Shown piece by piece: positions 58,673 through 64,000 of a DNA stretch of 64,000 nucleotides. The notes beneath the pieces were generated by a model. It made no database searches. It saw nothing but the letters and a program-made list of their open reading frames with translations, and had not been told where the DNA came from. Both the position numbers and the translations under genes were made by a program. The stretch comes from Stenotrophomonas_A sp035629025 (lineage in GTDB: Bacteria > Pseudomonadota > Gammaproteobacteria > Xanthomonadales > Xanthomonadaceae), in assembly GCA_035629025.1 (NCBI GenBank), contig DASPIU010000044.1, forward strand, positions 1 to 64,000, in the 5' to 3' direction. Within the stretch, counting starts at the first letter, position 1; every line of letters begins with the position of its first letter.

Positions 58673-61282
58673 TCAGCCGGCCGGCACATCGATGACATCC
58701 TCGCGCGGCAGCTCGCGCTGGTTGTAGGTGCTGGCCATGGAATAACCGTAGGCGCCGGCGTCGGCAATCAGCATCACATCGCCAGGCACGGTCGCCAGCG
58801 GCAGCTGCCGGCGCTTGCCGAACACGTCGGACGACTCGCAGATCGGGCCGACCACGTCGAAGGCGCCGCGTGCGTCGTCGTCCAGGCGCGCGAGGTTGTC
58901 GATGTCATGCCAGGCCTCGTACAGCGCCGGGCGGATCAAGGTGTTCATGCCGGCATCCAGACCGACGCGGTGGATGCCGTCCTTCTCGATCACCTGCGTG
59001 GCGTGGCTCAACAGTACGCCCGATTCGGCCACCAGGAACCGGCCCGGCTCGATTGCCAGACGGAACGCCGGGTGCACCGCGCGCACTTCGGCCAGGCCCG
59101 CGGCCCAGCGTTCCAGGTCGAAAGGCTCGTCCTCGGCGCTGTAGGGCACCGGCAGGCCGCCGCCGATGTCGATCGTCTCCACCGTGCCGATGCGCCGCGC
59201 GAAACCGGCCAGCTCGTCGAACATCAGCCGCCAGTGCTGGCTGCTTTCCACGCCGCTGCCCAGGTGCGCGTGCAAGCCGGTGATGGTGATGCCGAGCGCA
59301 CGCGCGGCATCGACGAATTCGTCCACGCGCGAAGCCGACAGGCCGAACTTGGAATGCTTGCCGCCGGTATTGACCTTTTCGTGGTGACCATCGCCATGAC
59401 CCAGGTCGATGCGCAGCCACAGGTGGCGGTTGCCGAACACCTCGGGCCAGCGGCGCAGGGCTTCGACGTTGTCCAGGGTGACGGTGACACCGAGCGCGAA
59501 CGCCGCTTCGTACTCGGCCTTGGGCGCGAAGCTGGGGGTGAACAGCACGCGCCGCGGCGACAGTTCGGGCAGCGTGTCGAACACGCGGCGCAGTTCGCCA
59601 TGCGAGACGCACTCCAGGCCAAAGCCTTCCTGCACCAGGGCTTCGAGGATGGCCGGGTGCGAGTTGGCCTTGATCGCGTAGTAGCGCTGGTCGATGGCGG
59701 GGATGGCCTTCAGCGCACGCGCACGTTCGCGCACGGTGGGCAGGTGATAGACGTAGCGCGGCGTGCCGGCCTGGGCCAGGCGCAGCAGGTGCTCGCGCTC
59801 ACCGCGCCACCACGGCACCGGGCGCGGACGCACCGAACCGGTGATCTCGCGCCAGCGCGGGCCGAACACATCGCCCTCGCCTACCGGCATGGCACCGCTG
59901 TCGATCAGCTCGGCATGCAGGATCGGCAGCAGGCCATCGGCATCGCTTTCGTCGATCACGAAGGTCAGGTTCAGGTCGTTGGACGACTGCGAGATCATGT
60001 GCACGCGCTCCTGCCCGAACGTGGCCCACACGTCGGAAAGCTTGTGCAGCAGCGAGCGCATGCCGCGCCCGACCAAGGTGATCGCCGCGCACGGAACGAT
60101 GATCTTGACCCGGCAGATCTGCGACAAATCCGCCGACAGCGCGGCCAGCACATCGGTGTTGACCAGGTTCTCGGACGGGTCCAGCGATACGGTGACGTTG
60201 GTCTCGGCGGTACCGATCAGGTCCACCGACAGGCCGTGTTGCTTGAACAGCGCGAACACATCGGCCAGGAAGCCGACCTGCTGCCACATGCCGATGCCTT
60301 CCATCGACACCAGCACGATGCCGTTGCGGCGGCTGATCGCCTTGACCCCGGGCACCGGCTCGGCGGTGCCGTCGATGCGCGTGCCTGGCAGGTCCGGGCG
60401 CTCGGTGTCGAGGATCGCCATGGCCACGCCGGCATCGCGGCAGGGCTTGATCGAGCGCGGGTGCAGCACCTTGGCGCCGGTCGTGGCGATTTCCTGCGCC
60501 TCGTAATAGTCCAGGCGCGTCAGCAGGCGTGCATCGGGCACTTCGCGCGGATTGGCGCTGAACATGCCGGGCACGTCGGTCCAGATTTCGACACGGCTGG
60601 CCGCCAGCAGCGCGCCGAAATAGGCGGCCGAGGTATCCGAGCCGCCGCGGCCGAGGATCGCGGTGCCGCCATCGGCGTGACGCGAGATGAAGCCCTGGGT
60701 GATCAGCATGCGCGTGGGCTGCGCGTCGAAGCGCGCCTTCCACGCCGCATCAGATTGCCATTGGCAGGACACCGACAGGCGTCGCGACCACTCGCTCTGG
60801 TTCGGCTGCGGCGGCAGTGCGCTGAGCCATTCGCGCGCGTCGGCCCAGCCGATGTCCAGGCCGTTGGCGGCGAGGTAGGCCGCGCCGAGCGTGGAAGAGA
60901 GCAGTTCGCCCTGGCCCAGCACTTCGGCCTGCCAGTCGAGCGTGCGCGTGGCGGCGCGCGGATCTTCGAGCAGCCCGCGCAGCGCGGCCAGGCGCTTGCC
61001 AAGCACGGTATCGGCGTCCAGCTCGAGTTCGGCGAGGAAATCGCGATGGCGCTGGACGAGCGCGTCCACGCGCGCGGCGCTGTCAGCCGCGCCCTCGGCA
61101 ATGGCGGTCAGCTCGTTGGTCACCCCGGACAGCGCCGACACCACCACCAGCACCCGCGCGCTAGTTTCGTCCGCACGTTTTTTTGCCAGCTTCCCGATCG
61201 TGTCCCAGCGATGGCGACGCGACACCGAGGTGCCGCCGAACTTGAGGACGATCCAACGATCCACAGAAGGGGAAGCTGACAT
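58673..61282 (-). CDS. lysAC: Bifunctional aspartokinase / diaminopimelate decarboxylase
   Basis: 869 residues in one chain. The N-terminal aspartokinase (VLKFGGTSVSRRHRW at residue 12-26, GRGGSDTSAAYFGALLAA, TGAKVLHPRSI) is followed by ACT regulatory domains (about 310-470) for amino-acid feedback, then a diaminopimelate decarboxylase with PLP-Lys in YYAIKANSHP (about 537), HLGSGVESSQHW, and IEPGRFLVAESG. It thus catalyses both the first and last step of lysine and meso-DAP synthesis. The fusion is typical of Xanthomonadaceae. Divergent from the PhzF-family gene; murL and murD2 follow. Confidence 0.96.
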   Translation of the reverse strand: MSASPSVDRWIVLKFGGTSVSRRHRWDTIGKLAKKRADETSARVLVVVSALSGVTNELTAIAEGAADSAARVDALVQRHRDFLAELELDADTVLGKRLAALRGLLEDPRAATRTLDWQAEVLGQGELLSSTLGAAYLAANGLDIGWADAREWLSALPPQPNQSEWSRRLSVSCQWQSDAAWKARFDAQPTRMLITQGFISRHADGGTAILGRGGSDTSAAYFGALLAASRVEIWTDVPGMFSANPREVPDARLLTRLDYYEAQEIATTGAKVLHPRSIKPCRDAGVAMAILDTERPDLPGTRIDGTAEPVPGVKAISRRNGIVLVSMEGIGMWQQVGFLADVFALFKQHGLSVDLIGTAETNVTVSLDPSENLVNTDVLAALSADLSQICRVKIIVPCAAITLVGRGMRSLLHKLSDVWATFGQERVHMISQSSNDLNLTFVIDESDADGLLPILHAELIDSGAMPVGEGDVFGPRWREITGSVRPRPVPWWRGEREHLLRLAQAGTPRYVYHLPTVRERARALKAIPAIDQRYYAIKANSHPAILEALVQEGFGLECVSHGELRRVFDTLPELSPRRVLFTPSFAPKAEYEAAFALGVTVTLDNVEALRRWPEVFGNRHLWLRIDLGHGDGHHEKVNTGGKHSKFGLSASRVDEFVDAARALGITITGLHAHLGSGVESSQHWRLMFDELAGFARRIGTVETIDIGGGLPVPYSAEDEPFDLERWAAGLAEVRAVHPAFRLAIEPGRFLVAESGVLLSHATQVIEKDGIHRVGLDAGMNTLIRPALYEAWHDIDNLARLDDDARGAFDVVGPICESSDVFGKRRQLPLATVPGDVMLIADAGAYGYSMASTYNQRELPREDVIDVPAG

Positions 61283-61364
61283 GGTTGCGGTTGTCTACGA
61301 TAGGGGGGAAAGCCGCGCCGCCAATGGGCGCGTAACCCCCGATTCTACTGCCACGGACCACCCC

Positions 61365-62213
61365 ATGACTGCCCGCCGCTATCTCCAGCTCGACGTCTTT
61401 TCCGACCGGCCCGGCGCCGGCAACCCGCTTGGCGTGATAGTGGACGCCGCCGACCTCGCCGAGGCCGACATGCAGGCGCTGGCCGCCTGGCTCAACCTGT
61501 CCGAGACGATCTTCTTCCTGCCGCCGGACAGCGGTGCTGACTACCGCATCCGCATCTTCACCCCGCGCATGGAACTGCCCTTTGCCGGCCACCCCAGCGT
61601 CGGCGCGGCCTGGGCCGCCAGCCACCTCGGCCTGGCCTCGCCACGCAGTGGTCAGCTGGTGCAGCAATGCGCCGCCGGCCACCTGCCGGTGCAGCTGAGC
61701 GGCCCGCGCGGCGACCTGCGCGCGAGCGTGCGCAGCCCGCGCGCGCAGCTGCGCGAGCTCGCCCCACCGCCCCTGCCCGCCGGCCTGGCCGCGATCGCCA
61801 CGCAGCCGGCCGCACTCTGGAACAACGGCCCGGACTGGTGGCTGCAGGAAGTGCGCGACGAAGCCGCGCTGCGCGCGTTGCAACCGGACTTCGCCGCCAT
61901 TGCCGAGTTGCCCGGCCACGGCAAGCTCGCCGCCTTCGCCCTGTGCGACGGCAGCGCCGGCTATCAGGTCGCGGTGCGCGCCTTCGCTCCCGGCGTGGGT
62001 GTGCCCGAAGACCCGGTCACCGGCAGCGCCAATGCCTTGATCGGCGCCTGCCTGGCAGCGCAGGGCCGCGCGCCCGGCGATGGCCGCTATGTAGCCAGCC
62101 AGGGGCGGGAGCTGGGCCGCGACGGCCGCGTGCGCGTGCAGATCGACGCCGAGGGCGAGGTCTGGATCGGCGGGCAGGTACAAGCGGTCATTGATGGGCA
62201 GATCGACTGGTAA
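61365..62213 (+). CDS. PhzF-family isomerase/epimerase-like protein (first of tandem pair)
   Basis: 282 residues, the PhzF diaminopimelate-epimerase-like fold. Acid/base Glu in LNLSETIFFLPP (about residue 47), PFAGHPSVGAAWAA, and the C-terminal EDPVTGSANALIG loop that holds the catalytic Asp. PhzF itself isomerises a phenazine precursor, but most relatives have unknown substrates, and no phenazine genes are present. Divergent from lysAC across 82 bp. The ATG at 61365 gives the short MTARRYLQLDVF start. Confidence 0.88.
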   Translation: MTARRYLQLDVFSDRPGAGNPLGVIVDAADLAEADMQALAAWLNLSETIFFLPPDSGADYRIRIFTPRMELPFAGHPSVGAAWAASHLGLASPRSGQLVQQCAAGHLPVQLSGPRGDLRASVRSPRAQLRELAPPPLPAGLAAIATQPAALWNNGPDWWLQEVRDEAALRALQPDFAAIAELPGHGKLAAFALCDGSAGYQVAVRAFAPGVGVPEDPVTGSANALIGACLAAQGRAPGDGRYVASQGRELGRDGRVRVQIDAEGEVWIGGQVQAVIDGQIDW

Positions 62214-62244
62214 GCTGCGCGACTTTCGACTGACGGCCTCGCCC

Positions 62245-63132
62245 ATGACTTCGCGCCGCTTCCTGCAACTGGATGTGTTCGCTACCCGTGCCGGTGGCGG
62301 CAACCCGCTGGCGGTGGTGCTCGACGCCGAAGGCCTGGACGATGCCGCAATGCAGGCCATCGCCCGCTGGACGCGCCTGCCGGAGACCACCTTCGTTTTC
62401 GCCGCCACCGAGGACGCGGCCAGCTACCGCATCCGCATGTTCGCGCCGCAGAAGGAAGTGCCGTTCGCCGGCCACCCCAGCGTCGGCACCGCGCACGCGG
62501 TACTGGAAGCGGGGCTGGCGAGCGCACGCGACGGGGTGGTTGTGCAGGACGGCATCGCCGGACAGCTGCCGCTGCGGGTGCATGGCGAGGGCAGCTCGCG
62601 CAGCATCGCCATCCGCACGCCGCGCGCTCGCGTGGCGGAAGTGGCGGCCGCGGACGACCCGCGTCTGGCCGCGGCCGTGCGCGACTGGCCGCTCGGCGCG
62701 CTGCCACCGGCCCTGATGGAGGGTGGCCGCCGCTGGTGGGTGGTGGAACTGACCGACGAAGCCAGCCTGCGTGCGCTGACGCCGGACTGGGACGCAATTG
62801 CCGCGCTCGCGCACGCCGACGACAGCATGGGCGTGTTTGCCTACGCACGTGCCGACGCCGGCAAAGACTGGGATCTGGCCGTGCGCGCCTTTGTGGGCAA
62901 CGGCCGCCGCTTCGAGGACGCCGCCTCGGGCGCGGCCAACGCGGTGTTGGCGGCGTGGCTGGATGAGCGCGATGCCCTGCCCGGCCGTGGCGGACGCTAT
63001 CGCGTCAGCCAGGGGCGGGAAATCGGCGCCGATGCGCGGCTTGAGCTGTTTGTCGACGAGCAGGGCGAGGTGTGGTCCGGCGGCCAGGTGCAGACGGTGA
63101 TCCGCGGCACGCTGGATTGGCCGCAGGATTGA
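62245..63132 (+). CDS. PhzF-family isomerase/epimerase-like protein (second of tandem pair)
   Basis: 295 residues. Same fold: RLPETTFVFAAT (Glu), PFAGHPSVGTAHAVLEAG and FEDAASGAANAVLAAWL, where the usual EDPxTGSA is EDAASGAA. The starts MTARRYLQLDVF and MTSRRFLQLDVF and shared length show an ancient tandem duplication. Relaxed loop residues suggest a different substrate. 31 bp after the first copy, probably co-transcribed. Convergent with the glycine-zipper gene, 6 bp away. Confidence 0.87.
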   Translation: MTSRRFLQLDVFATRAGGGNPLAVVLDAEGLDDAAMQAIARWTRLPETTFVFAATEDAASYRIRMFAPQKEVPFAGHPSVGTAHAVLEAGLASARDGVVVQDGIAGQLPLRVHGEGSSRSIAIRTPRARVAEVAAADDPRLAAAVRDWPLGALPPALMEGGRRWWVVELTDEASLRALTPDWDAIAALAHADDSMGVFAYARADAGKDWDLAVRAFVGNGRRFEDAASGAANAVLAAWLDERDALPGRGGRYRVSQGREIGADARLELFVDEQGEVWSGGQVQTVIRGTLDWPQD

Positions 63133-63138
63133 TCCGAG

Positions 63139-63789
63139 TTATTCAGGCGCCGCCTCGACCCGCACGCGGATGCGATCGCCGGGGTTGTAGTCGCTGTGGG
63201 TGTGGTAGGTGCGGCCGCCGTATTCGTAGGTGACGTCGTAGCCGTCCACGCGCTCGCGCTCGTCGGGCACCGGATCGCAGACCCGGACATAGCCCTGCCG
63301 GTCCTGCGGGTGATTGGCGTCGTAGACCGAGCGGCCCGCCATGCCGCCGGCCAGGGTGCCGACTGCCGTTCCGAGCAGCTGGCCGCTGCCGCCGCCGAAG
63401 CGACTGCCGACGACCGCGCCGGCGACACCGCCGATGACGGTGGCGAGGTTGCGGCCGGGGGTGTTGGATACGGGGCCGTTGCTGTAGCCATCGTCGTTGT
63501 AATAGCCGTCGTTGCGGTAGGTGTTGTCGCCGTAGCTGCCTTGGGCTGGGCGGTCGTAGCAGCGCGGGGACTCGCGGCTGGGTTCGTGGACGATGATGGG
63601 GTCCACGCGGACTACCCGGGCGTAGTCGTAGCCGACGTCGGAAGAGGCGCGGTCGTCGCGGTAGCTGCGGTCGTCGTAGGGGTTTGGGTCGTCGCGATAG
63701 TCGTTGCCGCTGTAGCGCTGGGCCTGGGCGGTGGTTGCGGCGGACAGGGTGATAAGCAGGATCCCCATGGCCCATGGTTTGGCGTTCAT
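63139..63789 (-). CDS. Exported glycine-zipper protein
   Basis: 216 residues. A signal peptide (PWAMGILLITLSAATTAQAQ) is followed by a Tyr/Asp/Arg-rich region (RYSGNDYRDDPNPYDDRSYR...), a glycine zipper (VIGGVAGAVVGSRFGGGSGQ, TAVGTLAGGMAG), and a C-terminal strand region YVRVCDPVPDERERVDGYDV with GRTYHTHSDYNPGDRIRVRV. Two Cys (RCYDRP, VCDPVP) could pair. This layout is like 17-kDa surface antigen or OmpA-associated glycine-zipper proteins that insert in the outer membrane. GGGGG lies 8 bases before the ATG. Confidence 0.82.
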   Translation of the reverse strand: MNAKPWAMGILLITLSAATTAQAQRYSGNDYRDDPNPYDDRSYRDDRASSDVGYDYARVVRVDPIIVHEPSRESPRCYDRPAQGSYGDNTYRNDGYYNDDGYSNGPVSNTPGRNLATVIGGVAGAVVGSRFGGGSGQLLGTAVGTLAGGMAGRSVYDANHPQDRQGYVRVCDPVPDERERVDGYDVTYEYGGRTYHTHSDYNPGDRIRVRVEAAPE

Positions 63790-63910
63790 TGCGGTGCACC
63801 CCCGAGTGGATGCGGGGATGCTTGCTTTGAGGGGGTGAAATTGGACTGAATGGGTTTTGGGGTGGTGGGCGCGCGGGATGGCCATGCCGCTACCGTCCTC
63901 AATCAGAGTG

Positions 63911-64000
63911 CTATGCGATCCGCGCGCCCTGAGCAACGGTATCCCGGCCGCTGATAAAGATCGTGGTACCGCGTTTGCCTCCGATGATCGTTTCATCGAA
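63911..64000 (-). CDS. 3' end of a protein running beyond the right edge (partial)
   Basis: A minus-strand frame from the right edge encodes FDETIIGGKRGTTIFISG then RDTVAQGARIA before TAG (63911-63913). It may be the C-terminus of a larger protein upstream. I do not recognise it; the 120 bp between this stop and the glycine-zipper ATG shows no clear site. Confidence 0.35.
   Translation of the reverse strand, partial: FDETIIGGKRGTTIFISGRDTVAQGARIA

Noticed and set aside
61365..63132. PhzF pair as part of a phenazine biosynthesis cluster
   Set aside because: No phzA/B/C/D/E/G genes are present around it; the family name does not imply phenazine.

Overview
The window looks like a chromosomal segment from a high-GC gammaproteobacterium of the Xanthomonadaceae/Lysobacteraceae (Stenotrophomonas, Pseudoxanthomonas, Luteimonas or a relative). 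The main evidence is a fused aspartokinase/diaminopimelate decarboxylase (lysAC), a MurL epimerase next to its partner ligase MurD2 (both best known from Xanthomonas), a creBCD locus, and many intergenic GTAG-type REP palindromes. No rRNA, tRNA, CRISPR array, transposase, integrase or phage gene was seen. Genus assignment is inference.

Layout. 0-4.5 kb: the end of an unidentified gene, a VOC protein, zur, gltX, a nitrilase-family hydrolase, and an orphan ParD antitoxin followed by a 26-codon ParE toxin relic. 4.5-8.1 kb: creB-creC-creD on the minus strand with a recognisable cre tag before creD and a small unknown gene coupled after it. 8.2-14.1 kb: rlmJ, a GNAT acetyltransferase, mfd and a STAS-like protein. 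14-20.7 kb: a phospholipase D/cardiolipin synthase-like enzyme, two exported proteins, a small CxxC protein, a CBS-domain ClC protein and gpmA. 20.9-27.4 kb: two pirins, a small exported protein, aqpZ, an OsmC protein, and a CstA-type transporter with its YbdD partner. 27.7-32.8 kb: an SDR gene divergent from a LysR regulator, a serine hydrolase, an NTF2-like protein, a ROK protein with permuted halves, and a small monooxygenase.

32.9-42.6 kb: a DUF819 protein and a peptide-use cluster (S9 peptidase, OPT transporter, POT transporter, second S9 peptidase). 42.2-47.5 kb: an ABC-F ATPase whose reading frame runs into the neighbouring peptidase gene, an OmpR-type two-component pair and an alpha/beta hydrolase. 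47.8-51.9 kb: a plus-strand run of SDR, alpha/beta hydrolase, a split CcdA plus thioredoxin-like lipoprotein pair, and another SDR. 52-55.3 kb: ssb, a small exported protein, ispB and a dienelactone hydrolase-like protein. 55.8-61.3 kb: lysAC, murL and murD2, probably co-transcribed. lysAC acts at both ends of the meso-DAP/lysine pathway, and MurL/MurD2 provide an alternative route for placing D-glutamate in peptidoglycan. 61.4-63.8 kb: two tandem PhzF-family genes, a glycine-zipper exported protein and the end of one more gene.

The most notable non-textbook signals are: (i) a 94-bp three-armed palindromic element present twice with compensatory base changes; (ii) a cluster of DnaA-box-like sites far from any replication gene at about 55.4-55.5 kb; (iii) the ParE relic; (iv) the stop-less ABC-F gene next to a 25-bp inverted repeat; (v) the permuted ROK protein; (vi) a near-perfect 15-bp palindrome between two divergent genes at 47.6 kb; and (vii) the MurD2-MurL locus. 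All family assignments come from reading motifs by eye. No database search was run.
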